A DNA stretch of 64,000 bases, from NCBI RefSeq assembly GCF_007655135.1, contig NC_045131.1, forward strand, positions 21,002,001-21,066,000. The letters are read 5' to 3'. The notes beneath the pieces are model-generated. The model was given only the letters and a program-made list of their open reading frames with translations. It had not been told where the DNA came from and ran no database searches. The position numbers and the translations under genes were made by a program. This DNA comes from Punica granatum. Taxonomy: Eukaryota; Streptophyta; Magnoliopsida; Myrtales; Lythraceae. Below, piece after piece: positions 12,001 through 25,000 of the stretch (the first letter of the stretch is position 1; each line of letters opens with the position of its first letter).

Positions 12001-12658
12001 CAGTATTTCAGCCGGGTCTGTTTGATGCCATTCGGGTCTGTTCAACGGAAAACAGCCCAAACCCGACCCATCCACGGTCCAACCCGACTCTTGAAGGTCC
12101 CATCACGCATCTCGGGACTAGGTATGGCCATTCCCGACTTAGAGGAGCTAGGACTTTTACATTCTCATTGCGTTTATGGAGTTATAAGGGGTTTTATGTA
12201 TTTTTTTATTTCCAAGTTTTAATCTTTATGCACTTTCCATGTTATATCATGCATATTTATCCTTGATTTATATGCTAGCATGTCGGGAAATATTTGGATC
12301 GTAGTCGAGAAGAACATCCCGACCCGGGAAAGGCAAAGAGCTCACGGGTTTCCCTCCAAGGGAGGTGACCGAATGCTCCCTTTGCTCCTTTCGGGCAAGG
12401 AACGATCTTCTTGACCCGATCCAAGTTCGATTCCCGAGTTTCATCGTATTTTCTCATGTGCATGAAGTCGGTATTGTTTTATCGATTCCTTAAATAACTT
12501 GTTTGTGCATGTTTCCATGTTCGAATGCGTTATTCAAATCATGGCAATACCGACTTTCGTTTAATCGTGTCATTTATAATGATTGTCGTTTAAGCATGCG
12601 AGAAATGATTCGAAACGAGACGGGGAAACCTCGTGGAACCCCATTCGGGCCATGGGAC

Positions 12659-12692
12659 CTCTCGGCTATCTCCAAGGAGAAGTAACCGAGAG
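12659..12692 (+). other. Conserved hairpin in LTR B
   Basis: CTCTCGG...TCTCC pairs with GGAGA...CCGAGAG, as in LTR A at 3060-3093. Confidence 0.55.
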
Positions 12693-14821
12693 CCTCTTAG
12701 ACTCGTACGGGTTGCATGAGGCTTCCTCTTCCCGTTTTGAGTCCGTTTTCGGCTTTCGTGTAATTTGCAATTTACATTATCGTCGTAATATCGCATGAAA
12801 ATGTCTTTTCAAAACAAAGCATGCATGGATTCGGGTATCGATAACTCATTCGGGTCCATTCGGTTACGAGGGTAGTTTCGGTCATTGGACCAAATTATCC
12901 TCGATCCTTATGGAATCGTCTTGGTCGTCGAGTCGCGAATCGTTTTCACAATTAATGCATTCGGCACAACCCTTAAGCATTAATTCCACAAACGGGTTAA
13001 TCGGGACGCTCACATGATTAAACCCACTTCACACTGATAAAGTTTACACGAATTGGCCATTAACTGATAACTCGGGTCGATGAGTTGTCAAATGACGTTG
13101 GTGCCCTTTTCAAACTTATCAATTTCAAAACCCGAAACGCGCGGTCCGATGTAGCATGGACGTCTGAAAAGAGCTTCTGTGTCTCAACTTGAATGTTTAC
13201 CTGATTCCAGGTAGCTCAGGTCAGGATACAGAAGATCTTTCTAGATCACTTCCGGGCAGATCGACCGGTTCTTTGGCTTTTTCGGGGTTCTTGCACAACC
13301 CTGGACGATCCAGGGATTTGGTTGACACCGGCTACAGGCCGAGGTGGCCCGCACTGCGATGTTTCCCCTTTTTTGAAAACAATTTTCAAATAAAGGGCAA
13401 AATCGTCTTTTCACAATTCAGCGACACTCTCAGGGTTAGCATGACAGAAACACTACAGTACGGGATAAGAACGGGCTACCTGTTCAGGTGCAGGTTCATC
13501 TGCATAGCCTTTTCTTATCTAACTGATGAGTTTCTGTCATCCTAACATAGACTCGGGTAACTAGAACGGTTATCTCTGTTAGAAAACATACAAAATGCTA
13601 ATTAACCTTTCACTCGACCTAACCAAACACTAGATAATGGTTAGGAGGAATTCTAGATTCCAAATCTAGAGTCAAAACACGAGTTTGGCTAATTCAGTGG
13701 AAATTCAGTGTCACAATACAGAACAATTGTAAAAGCAATCCACACACACAAGATTTGACTCTCTTTGTCAAGTTCTCAAAACAAAGCCGAATGCTAAAAC
13801 GTCGGCACGTGCATGTTTGTCCAGGGTAGGATTTGCATGCCAAAATACATCGGATTAACAACTTGTTAAAACACGTACACTCGATAATAACAAACACCTT
13901 GTCTGTTATCTACCTGCTGCGTGTTATCTTTCTGCACCTGTTTGCCATGCGGGTCGAACCTAATCCCTAGGCCGAATAATATTAGGGTTCAACGCCCTAA
14001 TCATCGAGCACAGGGTCCAACACCCTAATCATCACTCACAGGGTCCAACGCTCTATTCAGTGAGAGCGTCCATTGAATTTCAATTCTTCGGTCTTTTCCC
14101 TAAACTCACGGTGAGTTAGAGTGGAATAATAACTGAACGCGAAACGACTGGAATTCGACCCTTTTGTAATTTATATTTATTATTTTCGAGAGCATTGTAA
14201 GGATTTTATTTTGTACATTCATTCTGTAAGAATTCCAGTCGGTGAGCGAACGGTCCGAGAGTCGAATTAATCGAATCGGTTTAATGCTTGCCCAGATACA
14301 AGTAAATCCAAGAACTCGCAGTTCTGGTTCACGCAGGGATTCAACCTCCATGGTTCGATGAACTGTAACGCAAGATTGTGAACCAACTCCCCGACATACG
14401 GGTTTACTTCTCTCTCGGCTTCTCAACCGATATCGTTTGGTTCACCGAATTTCCAGTGTCAAAACGTGCGAGCCGAGTGCAGCTTAATTCATGCGGTAAA
14501 TCATAAAACATGCAAGCCCAGCAAACCAGAGTACCGAAAGGGCGTGCGGGATATAGGCCCGCACGTAACATGAACCCCCGAACACGGATTTTCCGATTCC
14601 GCACAGATCAATGCCTTAACAACAAACTAGGTGTTCCATACCCCTAGACCCGGGTAACTTATCCGCCCTCGACCTTCGGGTCGTAAAATGATAGGTGGCG
14701 ACTCCTTCTCTCACGCGTGTCCGTCACGCGTCCCCCCCGGGAAGGTGGACACTCCCAAGCCGCGTTTGCTTAGGCGCGCGCGTGCGTGCCCCGACGAGAT
14801 GAAATTCGGGTGCGCACAGCT

Positions 14822-14839
14822 TGGCGACTCCACTGGGGA
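14822..14839 (+). promoter_or_regulatory. Primer-binding site of BC
   Basis: TGGCGACTCCACTGGGGA, three bases after the LTR. The same site is found for H (32796-32813, minus) and EF (60207-60224, minus), and with one change for G (46948-46965). It should pair with a tRNA 3' end of form ...GGAGTCGCCA; Ogre elements are reported to use tRNA-Arg, but the tRNA was not identified here. Confidence 0.85.
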
Positions 14840-16532
14840 CATCTAGAGGGTTCGGGCTCAATCCCGTTTGCTTGCTTGCTTGTTTATTTACTGCTTTCCG
14901 TCGTTTACCGCTTATCTATTTACGCACATTTATTTCACGCATGCATTGCATATCATACTAGTTTCTTAGGTACCTTGTCCGACATCCCACGGGCACCAAT
15001 ATAGGAAGCTAGGTTAGTCAGAGGTTCCGAGTAAGGGAACGGATCGAGTAGGCTATGCCACCGAACCGGCCCCCAAAGATCCTCGCTCGATTTCAAGGAA
15101 TTCACACCCTTGAGTCGGGAGCCCCCATCCATAGATAGTACGGTCCCTGTAGCACCGAACCATGCATCGTGCTATGCCTCCATGCAAGCCTTCAACCCGA
15201 CTCCGACAAATAGTCCATCAGGTCGGCCTGCGTGCCACTTTGAGTCTCTTCTATTTCGAGAGTGATGTACATGTACCTTGTAATTTATATTAAGCCGTGG
15301 GCATTTACTCTCTTCGTACACATGCATCATGCAATTTTCAAAAATTAGGATGTCATTCATGTTGACGAGTCATAAACGGAGTTTCCTGTCGTCTTGGTAA
15401 GGGACGCCTTGCTCGGCCTCCTGCCCGCGCCTCGACAAAGTCCGCCAACACACGAGGACTTCACCGACTCGCCACAGAACGCGAATGGGGTATATTCCGG
15501 GACAAAATGATCGACCTCATCAACACTAGGTTCGATCACCGAGAGGTCGCTGAGAGATGAAGAACTTGCCGGCCAACCACCTTAGAGGGACCTCTCCCAA
15601 ACCCGTGCTAAGATGCAGAGATGCGGTCAGGAGCTTGCTTGAGCGAACGCCGCCCTAGAGAGGTCTAGGAAGAGGGCTCGAGGAGGCCCACACATGCACT
15701 CTTGGATAGATATCTCTGCAAGGCCCTCGCCTAGAACCGATGCTTTCCGGGGCCGCGCTCGCTCAAACCCCGAGTGTGGTGGCAAATCAGCTTAAGGCTC
15801 TATTTTACAAAATTTGCATTGTACTTTGAACCTTTCGAGTCAATGTGAACGACAACATTAGCTTTTGAAAACTCACGTACTGCATGCATCCTATCCATTT
15901 ACTGTTTCACACGACAATTAACACTACCACACGGTAGACAAAGTTGTGACCGCCTTTGCAGGTGGATTTCTCGTGGTCCTCACCCTTCCTCCACGGCGAG
16001 ACGATCAGTAGCTCAAGGGCCAACCATCTAAGCAACACTAACTCCCCATTAATCCTGCGCAATCGATTACGTCATTGCATGGTTGAGCACACGTCCCTCG
16101 ATACTACAAGTGCTTCCACCAGCACAACAGTGTGCCCTTTCCGCGTCGTGCGAGCACACCCCTACCTTGCCCATGCACGCATCCTCGACACACCTTGTGC
16201 ATGTCCCTCAGCGCGCTCGCACGACGCCTACCAGGCTAGTTCAATCCCCTACGCCCTTACGCTGAAATCGCAAATATAGTTCGCTCCTTCATTGTTTTCT
16301 TTTCCCATTGTAGGAAATTCTACACAAGAAGACAGCATGAATACTGATCAACCACAATTGAGACAACAAACGTCTTCCATCCATCCAGCTCCTTGGGATT
16401 TCAACACTGAGTCCCCATCCCTACTCCACAAAGCAAGACCGCAAGCAAATCAGCGTCACCGTATCGCAGCGCCTCACGCTATTCCTCAGCATTGACCTTT
16501 GCTTTCGCATTTCTTGCACTTTCCTATCAACC
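14840..16532 (+). other. BC leader region, non-coding
   Basis: No frame is convincingly coding. The stretch aligns with 46966-48530 of G on the same strand, and its first part with the leaders of H (32795-32250) and EF (60206-59650) on the other strand. A shared block 'gaggttccgagtaagggaacgg' near 15020 and 'cgctgagagatgaagaac' near 15550 are easy anchors. It is probably the untranslated 5' leader of the transcript. Confidence 0.75.
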
Positions 16533-17035
16533 CCGCATTTATTGCATCAGGCTTCGGCCCCACACCGGGCTTTAGCCCTGCATCGGGCTCCAGCCCTGCA
16601 TTTACTGCATTGGGCTTCGGCCCCGCATTTATTATATTGGGCTTTGGCCCCGCATTTATTACATTAGGATTTGGCCCCGCATCGGGCTTCAGCCCTGCAT
16701 CGGGCTCCGGCCCTGCATTTACTGCATCGGGCTTCGGCCCCGCATCGGGCTCCGTCCCTGCATTTATTGCATTGGGCTTCGGCCCCGCATCGGGCCCCGG
16801 CCCCGCATTTACTGCATCGGGCTTCGGCCTCGCATCGGGCCCCGGCCCCGCATTTACTGCATCGGGCTTCGGCCTCGCATCGGGCCCCGGCCCCGCATTT
16901 ACTGCATCGGGCTTCAGCCTCGCATCAGGCTCCGGCCCTGCATCGGGCTCCGGCCCCGCATTTACTGCTTTTGGGCTCCGGCCCCGCATTTACTACTTTC
17001 AGGTTTTGACACATCGCATTTACTGCTTTCAGGCT
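16533..17035 (+). repeat. Tandem array T1 (45-bp units built of about 15-bp parts)
   Basis: Units of the form 'gcatttactgcatcgggcttcggcc' plus 'gcatcgggccccggcc' recur. The regular core has a 45-bp period (anchor GCATTTACTG at 16805, 16850, 16895). The period is a multiple of three and the unit has no stop, so a 200-residue plus frame (16499-17101), a second plus frame and a 167-residue minus frame stay open. I read these as by-products. The same array, reversed, is at 58394-58690 in EF; it is absent from G at about 48551. Confidence 0.9.
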
Positions 17036-20000
17036 CAACTAAAATCCAAAATCGACTTGGATTCAAATTCATCCAAGCGATACTCCGAGGAGCAAGTCTA
17101 ATCCTTCAACCGCAAAGATCACAAGCGACAGCTCCGATGAACAGAACATGGCCCTGCCCACCCGCCGCGAAAGTCATTAGCACGGTCACATCTCCGACCG
17201 GAGAATGATCCCTGCCCACCCTCCACTGTGGCCAACAACCAGCCACTGGGGCAACATGCACTATTCCCTAAACTCTCTTTTACATTTATATGCATTCTCA
17301 AACAAGCTCCAGGCATGAACGAACCCTTCACGGGCGCACTATGACAGCCCCGAAGATGCCCTGTTGGTTCTGTCGGAATTGTTCGATTCGTCTGTCCTCA
17401 TGGGATCCGACTTCTCGAGCCTTCCCTAGGACGGCTGCGCATGCCAACCAGCAATAGGGGAAAGTACACCTATGTGGCTCCTAGCCACGGTCTGCCCACT
17501 CCAGGGTGGCGATGACTAAATCTCGGAATTGAATGTCCCCCACGTGCGGCACCCCATGGGTCGCGCGCTGGACGAAGGAATTTCCCATGGGTCCACCTTA
17601 CATTTCTTACCACATATTCCACCGCATAATTGCCTAATGCATCATCCTCTTTGTCATCCTTCATAGGGACACGCTAGTCGCGGGCGAAGAGCGATGCGCG
17701 GGTTCTCACCTCCTCGAGAACTCCTATCGGGTCTTTCTTCCTATACTTTAGTAGGGAAGTGCTCGACAAGGAGGTACCCCCTATGAAGCCGACGACGGAA
17801 GCATCCGAACGAGCCGCATGCCTTCAGCGCAACCGTCTCAATCGACAAACAAACATGCCTATCGGCTTCGAGAGCACACCTTTCCGGCGTACAACTGATG
17901 CTGGAGCCACAAGCACGATCGGGGACGATGATTGTACAAGACGCCCGACACAAATCACAAAGACCGGGGCATCCCCGTCCAACATTCACGCGAAGCAACC
18001 TTGGTCACCCACACTCCTGGGGAAATTTTGTTTTCTTTTTAGACAATAGGGGAAAGGACTTGTAAAGTTTGCAAGGACAAAAGACGCGAAATTCGGCTTT
18101 TGAGTGCACAAGCATCAGACTTCTGGGAAAACCAACCCTCACAAAATTGGGCTAGGACTACAAAGTACATCAAGTCTCCATGGGGCGAAGCAAACAAAAG
18201 CAGCCTCGATGATGCAAAGTCGAGGAGTTTCAAACAAATATAAGGGGCACAATACAGACCCCAGCTGCAAGAAAAAACAGAGTGAAAAGACGCGGGAAAA
18301 ACCCGCCAACAAAGAAGAGAAGAGAGAGAGAAAAGAAGCGGAAAAACCCGCCAACAAAAAATGGGGCAATGCCGAGGTTCACCAAAAGCACCGGCACCCC
18401 CAATCCAAAAGAAATGAATGAATCCCGACAAATAGGGAAGCAGCAGTCGCAACTCCTCGACGGAGACAGAACGTAATGCACTCGGAGGTCGAATTATTCG
18501 AAACCTTCGCCCTTGCAAACACGAGAGACAAAAGAATCGAGCCTGCTAGGTTGAAAACCCCATGGGGCGATCTAGGCAAAAGTTAGGGCAAAAGAGAGGC
18601 ACGACTGAAAATCCCGAGGCGGGCGGTCGTGGCAAAAGGAGAGTTCATCCTCTTTAGGTTGAGAGGTACGGCCCCGAGGCGGGTGACCGTAGCAAAAGGA
18701 GAGTAAAATGAGAGATAAACAAAATAGTCCCCTGGGCCTTCGCACACTGCGCGGACCAGGGATCCCCAAGGGAAATGGCCAGGTTATCTACTCCAACACG
18801 ATCCCCGATCGGCTCTCCTACCGAACTCAACCGTCCAAGGCGGATTCTTCTTCAAGCACAGCGGGCGACCAAGCACGCAATCCAAACAGTTCAAGACAGC
18901 CAACACCAACCGAAGGGCGGAAGAGAAGGGGGTACATCTCACTGCAGACGTGAACCCGTGTATCCTTTTAGCCTAGGGCAACGTGCTCCCCAAGCTTTCT
19001 CTTTTTCCTTTGTCATTCACATAACTCTAACGGGTCACGGCCACCCTTCAATCGGCTACCGCAAAGCCAAAATCCTAGACATTTCTTTCCGGGAGTCTAG
19101 TCATAACACTCTGGAAATGACTAGACCGAGGTCTGACCAAATTTGAACGAAATTCCGCATGCGGGTTACAAATGCAGCCGCCCTACGGTACCCTAATGAG
19201 AAGGGTCCTAAGTTCACGGGCGCGTCGAACAACCGATAGAGCCACTTGGGCACCTTTGAGAACGTCTCGATGTGCCCATGTAAGGCCAACAGGAGCCCCG
19301 GAGGCCTTGCATCGAGGCCTCTAAAAGCGGGATCCCATTCGCATCGCTAAAACAAAAACTCTTTGCGGGTCGCTCAGGCGACCCGAAACTGAAGAGCGTG
19401 CGTCTCAAAGACATCTTTTTATCCGCGCTTACACGTTGTCAATAACCCCCATGACTTACTAATGATGTCAGGATCACACTTACAACAAACGCGGGAACTA
19501 CGGCAGACTCTGATTCCTGACTCCTCGGGATACGTAGGCACTCTACCCCAGAGTCCGAGTCCCTCATCGCACGACCGGGCATCCCAAGCGAACTACAATC
19601 GCCACTGCGACAGAGCTGACATCCGGCAAAGCAACGACTAACCGCCCCAGCAGCAAAGCCGGCTTCCGGCAGATCAAACAAACCGCCACCCCAAGGGCAA
19701 AGTATCGACGAAGCAACTTTATCGCAGCAGCAACGCCAATCTACAGCAGATCAACACCTTTGGGACAGCATCAGCCCTGTACACTTGGCGCGCACCACTG
19801 TCCACATGGCTAACGAAGAGTTATGCTCTTCTCTGCAAATACGCATGGAACCCCAAGGGGCATCTCCTTCTTGACGAATGCATGATTGGCTTGCGCGACA
19901 GATCAGGGTTTTGAACCAAACGGAGGGCATGACAAAGAATCCTCTTGGCCCTAGTTCGAGGGAACGACAAATAGCAAGCTCGACTCGGGGCGGGACAATC

Positions 20001-20071
20001 TGCCTCTGCCAACACCTCCGGCACATCACCTAACGCGGATCCCCGCCTCTACTCCCCCTTGCATATCGTTC
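17036..20071 (+). other. BC internal region, non-coding
   Basis: This 3-kb stretch has short open frames only and no recognisable domain. The part 18060-19700 is homologous to 41405-42700 in D (same strand) and to 57340-55850 in EF (opposite strand). Anchors are 'actcctcgacggagacag', 'gcaaaaggagag' (twice, near 18635 and 18693) and 'gactctgattcc...gatacgtaggcact' near 19507. Conservation across three elements without an ORF points to an RNA- or DNA-level function or simply shared descent. Confidence 0.75.
18292..18351 (+). other. Two palindromic hairpins flanking a purine tract
   Basis: GCGGGAAAAACCCGC at 18292-18306 and GCGGAAAAACCCGC at 18338-18351 can each form a short GC stem with an A5 loop. 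Between them is a near-pure purine run of about 30 bases (aaagaagagaagagagagag then aaaagaag). EF has the same arrangement at 57077-57129 on the minus strand. Function unknown. Confidence 0.7.
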
Positions 20072-21929
20072 ACTTTACTGCTTTCCACGGGCTTCGGCCT
20101 AGTAACTTTACTGCTTTCCACGGGCTTCGGCCTAGTAACTTTACTGCTTTCCGGACTTCGCGTCCATGGACTCTGCGTCCACTTTATTGCTTTCAGGACT
20201 TCGCGTCCCCCGACTTTGCGTCCGGTTACTGCTTTCCGGACTCCGCGTCCACTTTACCGCTTTCAGGACTTCGCGTCCCCGGACTTTGCGTCCGGTTACT
20301 GCTTTCCGGACTCCGCGTCCACATTTACTGCTTTCAGGACTTCGCGTCCCCGGACTTTGCGTCCGGTTACTGCTTTCCGGACTCCGCGTCCACTTTACTG
20401 CATTCAGGACTTCGCGTCCCCGGACTTTGCGTCCGGTTACTGCTTTCCGGACTTCGCGTCCACATTTACTGCTTTCAGAACTTCGCGTCCCCGGACTTTG
20501 CGTCCGGTTACTGCTTTCCGGACTCCGCGTCCACATTTACTGCTTTCAGGACTTCGCGTCCCCGGACTTTGCGTCCGGTTACTGCTTTCCGGACTCCGTG
20601 TCCACTTTACTGCTTTCAGGACTTCGCGTCCTCGGACTTTGCGTCCAGTTACTGCTTTCCGGACTTCGCGTCCACATTTACTGCTTTCAGGACTTCGCGT
20701 CCCCGGACTTTGCGTCCGGTTACTGCTTTCCGGACTCCGCGTCCACTTTATTGCTTTCCGGACTTCGCGTCCACTTTACTGCTATCAGGACTTCGCGTTC
20801 CCGGACTTTGCGTCCGGTTACTGCTTTTCGGACTCCGCGTCCACTTTACTGCTTTCAGGACTTCGCGTCCCCGGACTTTGCGTCCGGTTACTGCTTTCCG
20901 GACTTCGCGTCCACATTTACTGCTTTCAGGACTTCGCGTCCCCGGACTTTGCGTCCGGTTACTGCTTTCCGGACTCCGCGTCCACATTTACTGCTTTCAG
21001 GACTTCGCGTCCCCGGACTTTGCGTCCGGTTACTGCTTTCCGGACTCCGCGTCCACTTTACTGCTTTCAGGACTTCGCGTCCTCGGACTTTGTGTCCAGT
21101 TACTGCTTTCCGGACTTCGCGTCCACATTTACTGCTTTCAGGACTTCGAGTCCCCGGACTTTGCGTCCGGTTACTGCTTTCCGGACTCCGCGTCCTCTTT
21201 ATTGCTTTCCGGACTTCGCGTCCACTTTACTGCTATCAGGACTTCGCGTCCCCGGACTTTGCGTCCGGTTACTGCTTTCCGGACTCCGCGTCCACTTTAC
21301 TGCTTTCAGGACTTCGCGTCCCCGGACTTTGCGTCCGGTTACTGCTTTCCGGACTCCGCGTCCACTTTACTGCTTTCAGGACTTCGCGTCCCCGGACTTT
21401 GCGTCCGGTTACTGCTTTCCGGACTCCGCGTCCACTTTATTGCTTTCCGGACTCCGTGTCCACTTTACTGCTTTCAGGACTTCGCGTCCCCGGACTTTGC
21501 GTCCGGTTACTGCTTTCCGGACTCCGCGTCCACTTTACTGCTTTCAGGACTTTGCGTCCCCGGACTTTGCGTCCGGTTACTGCTTTCCGGACTCCGCGTC
21601 CACTTTATTGCTTTCCGGACTCCGTGTCCACTTTACTGCTTTCAGGACTTCGCGTCCCCGGACTTTGCGTCCGGTTACCGCTTTCCGGACTCTGCGTCCA
21701 CTCTATTGCTTTCAGGACTTTACGTCCCCGAACTTTGCGTCCGATTACTGCTTTCTGGACTCCGCGTCCACTTTATTGCTTTTAGGACTTCGCGTCCCCG
21801 GACTTTGCGTCCGGTCACTGTTTTCCGGACTCCGCGTCCACTTTATTGCTTTCCGGACTTCGCGTCTACATTTACTGCTTTCCGGACCTTTCGTCCATTT
21901 TACTGCTTTCTGCGGGCTTCGGCCCTTCA
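20072..21929 (+). repeat. Tandem array T2 (70-71 bp units), near the 3' LTR of BC
   Basis: Roughly 25 units contain three related sub-repeats ending CTTCGCGTCC, CTTTGCGTCC and CTCCGCGTCC, joined by 'tttactgcttt'. Spacing of the anchor GGACTTTGCG is 70 or 71 bp. The first two units are a 35-bp variant with 'cacgggcttcggcctag'. Because the period is not a multiple of three and the unit has no stop, all three plus frames stay open for 1.6-2.1 kb (719, 617 and 539 residues). The peptide is low-complexity and has no known domain, so I do not call a gene. Variant units show longer-range duplication of 451 bp and 168 bp. Confidence 0.93.
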
Positions 21930-22097
21930 CCTACTACTTCACATCCTCCAAATCCCAATCATGCTACTATCTCATGACAGGAGGGGCAAGCTACCACGGA
22001 GAACGACGACAGAAGCGGTCGCCGGGACCAAAAAGGGTGCCTCTCATGATCTTTGGCTACATCCTCTAACCGAGCATGCAACCAAAGAGGGGCAAGC
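21930..22097 (+). other. 3' end of the BC internal region with polypurine tract
   Basis: Homologous to 1-184 of element A. The polypurine tract AAAGAGGGGCAAGC occupies 22084-22097. An imperfect extra copy, 'ggaggggcaagct', stands at about 21981. Confidence 0.85.
22084..22097 (+). promoter_or_regulatory. Polypurine tract of BC
   Basis: AAAGAGGGGCAAGC directly before the TG of the 3' LTR, identical to that of A and EF. Confidence 0.87.
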
Positions 22098-25000
22098 TGT
22101 CAGCACCCCATTTTGGCCCATCGGCTTCCCACACGAGGATTTCCGACCGAGGCCCGGGACACTATTCAACACCCGGCAATCAGAGACAAATAGGCGAGCA
22201 TGGGGTCATGAGCAATAGGAGAAGAGCACGGTCCACTAAGAAAAGCGGAGGAAAGCCATCGGAAGAACGAACGAACAAGGAATCCCCGAAACGACGGAGC
22301 TCACACTGTGGCACTATTCATCACCGAGTCACCGAAGCACCGAAAGGTGCCCAATATGGGACTCCAAAAATTCCTCTCAGTGCCAAAGTGATCAATGACA
22401 CGTCCGGGTGCATTTCCGGGGCGTCCTGCTTAAGCTGGGACACCCCAATCCCCCACGGACGCCTTTTCTGACAGAGCTCCCGGGGTTCGCCCCACTGACA
22501 AGCAAATGGCCCCTCAAAACGGGCTTACAGGCATCCAAGGACCACCTGGGCCGGGGAACAAGCTTCAGACAACCTTCCGAAACTCGACTCGGTCTCCCGA
22601 GCTATATTTCAGTGGGCACGAACGCTTCCCGGCGAATCTTCGGGGCATTTCCACGGAAACAGAGATCACAACGATCTTCGAGCACCCCACGACGATCCCC
22701 GAGCGCCTCAAGACATTCAGGGAACACTGAGAAAATCCCGATCCCAAGTCCCTAGGCCTCCCCGGGCTGACGGTCCTCGGCCGGGGACGACGAGCCGACG
22801 ATCCCTACGGGGTGAAAGGGTCACCGAAACGAATGTTAGGATGCAAAAAGAGCAATCGGGGACCGGGGGACGCTAAACTCCGCTCCGAACGTCCAAACAG
22901 GGCAAAACCGACTCTCGAGGCGCCGAGTCGCCCGAACGTTCGTCCACACGACGCATGGCGATATTAGGCTCATTCAAATCCTCGTCATTCAAGCATTCCA
23001 AATCCATAAATTAATTGGACATCGGAGATCGGACGCGCGTTCAATCAAGTCTCGAACTTTTCCCGGCTATTCTCTTAGTCGAATGGGGTCCACAGCTCAG
23101 CCAAGCCAAGCCTCCAAGCCTTGGCTCAACCCCAAGCCACGGCTTAAACTCCAAGCCGCGGCTAAAACCCAAATTCGGTGGCTCAATCCTTCAAGAAGCT
23201 CTCTCCACCACACATTTCAAATATCTCTTACACCCATCAACTCCACTCTTACACCCATCAACTCCACTCTTCCATCCATCAACTCCACTCTTCCATCCAT
23301 CACTTCCCATCAACCTTTTCAAGACAACTTCCCCTCCCTAATCCCTCTTAAGAAATTCGGATGCCCTAAGCACCATTTAATTGCATTTAACTTCACTCAA
23401 TCTTGTCATTAAGCTTGCATTTATAAGTCCATTTGGTCATTAACTTAAACACAACTCCTTTTGCACTCTCTCTCTAGTATTTCTCACTCAAACAAATGCT
23501 CTCAACCTCCCAAGAACTTCAGCAAAAATCGCAGCAAGCAAGAACCACCCAAAAACCAAGCAAAACACTCAAGACTTAAGTCGGAATCCATTCCGACTTA
23601 AATCCAAACTTCACCAAACTTCATATCCTACATGTTTTCGACCCCCTCTATCCATTTCCGAGCTTAGATTTCAATTTTGAAACCTCTAAGTTAGAGAATC
23701 AGCTCAGTACAGAATCGAGCGCAGTTTTGGCCCAGCCGGGTCAAAACTTCCAGCCCTGTTTTCTCACCTTTTCGAGTCGTTCTGAACTTTCAAAACCCAT
23801 CAAACACCTCCGGGGGTTCGTTAGGAGTCGGGAGCCACCGACCTTGCTCAAATATTCCATCGGAATCCACCGTTATGAATTCCGACCCGAAAACTGCTCA
23901 GTTGGGCCGGCGTTTCTGATTGTCTGTTCGGTTTTCTTGCAGATCGGGTCGATCCGTGACCCTTTTCGACGAACGACCACTTCTACCACCTCCAGGGGTC
24001 AGGTAGGAGTCGGGAGCCACCGACCTTGCTCAAATATTCCATCGGAATCCACCGTTATGAATTCCGACCCGAAAACTGCCCAGTCGGGCCAGTTTCCAGA
24101 CGCGCTCTGTTTTCGGTGATTTTTGCAGGACTGTACGGGTCGACCCGACAACTCTGGGAACAAACGACCACCACGGTCACTTAGAGGGGTCCCTTGGCTA
24201 CCCAAGGCCGCCGATCTTGCCTCAAAATTCCATTGGGAGCCTTCGTGGCGACGTCCGACCCGACTTGTGCCAGTCGGGTCTGTCCAGTATTTCAGCCGGG
24301 TCTGTTTGATGCCATTCGGGTCTGTTCAACGGAAAACAGCCCAAACCCGACCCATCCACGGTCCAACCCGACTCTTGAAGGTCCCATCACGCATCTTGGG
24401 ACTAGGTATGGCCATTCCCGACTTAGAGGAGCTAGGACTTTTACATTCTCATTGCGTTTATGGAGTTATAAGGGGTTTTATGTATTTTTTTATTTCCAAG
24501 TTTTAATCTTTATGCACTTTCCATGTTATATCATGCATATTTATCCTTGATTTATATGCTAGCATGTCGGGAAACATTTGGATCGTAGTCGAGAAGAACA
24601 TCCCGACCCGGGAAAGGCAAAGAGCTCACGGGTTTCCCTCCAAGGGAGGTGACCGAATGCTCCCTTTGCTCCTTTCGGGCAAGGAACGATCTTCTTGACC
24701 CGATCCAAGTTCGATTCCCGAGTTTCATCGTATTTTCTCATGTGCATGAAGTCGGTATTGTTTTATCGATTCCTTAAATAACTTGTTTGTGCATGTTTCC
24801 ATGTTCGAATGCGTTATTCAAATCATGGCAATACCGACTTTCGTTTAATCGTGTCATTTATAATGATTGTCGTTTAAGCATGCGAGAAATGATTCGAAAC
24901 GAGACGGGGAAACCTCGTGGAACCCCATTCGGGCCATGGGACCTCTCGGCTATCTCCAAGGAGAAGTAACCGAGAGCCTCTTAGACTCGTACGGGTTGCA

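Larger units (their letters stand above)
9815..14818 (+). mobile_element. 5' LTR of element BC (5,004 bp)
   Basis: Starts TGTCAGCACCCCATTTTGG and ends GGGTGCGCACA. The first roughly 1.3 kb (U3) resembles S and H. From the CT-rich start region on, the sequence resembles LTRs A, E and F, for example at 12280-12760 and 13200-13560. It holds a TATA box (11139-11144), a triplicated block (11500-12000), the conserved hairpin (12659-12692) and the 28-bp palindrome repeats. No gene is present. Confidence 0.95.

Noticed and set aside
16486..17101. 200-residue plus and 167-residue minus ORFs (GFGPASG- and AGPGPDA-like repeats)
   Set aside because: They are translations of array T1, open on both strands because the 45-bp unit has no stops.
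18039..18518. Hydrophobic minus-strand frames (e.g. 159 residues) in the BC internal region, and similar ones near 57000
   Set aside because: They arise from the CT-rich strand of the purine tract and palindrome region; frames are not kept between BC, D and EF.
20059..22218. Long plus-strand ORFs of 539-719 codons
   Set aside because: They fall on tandem array T2 and are open in all three frames at once, with a rotating low-complexity peptide and no domain.
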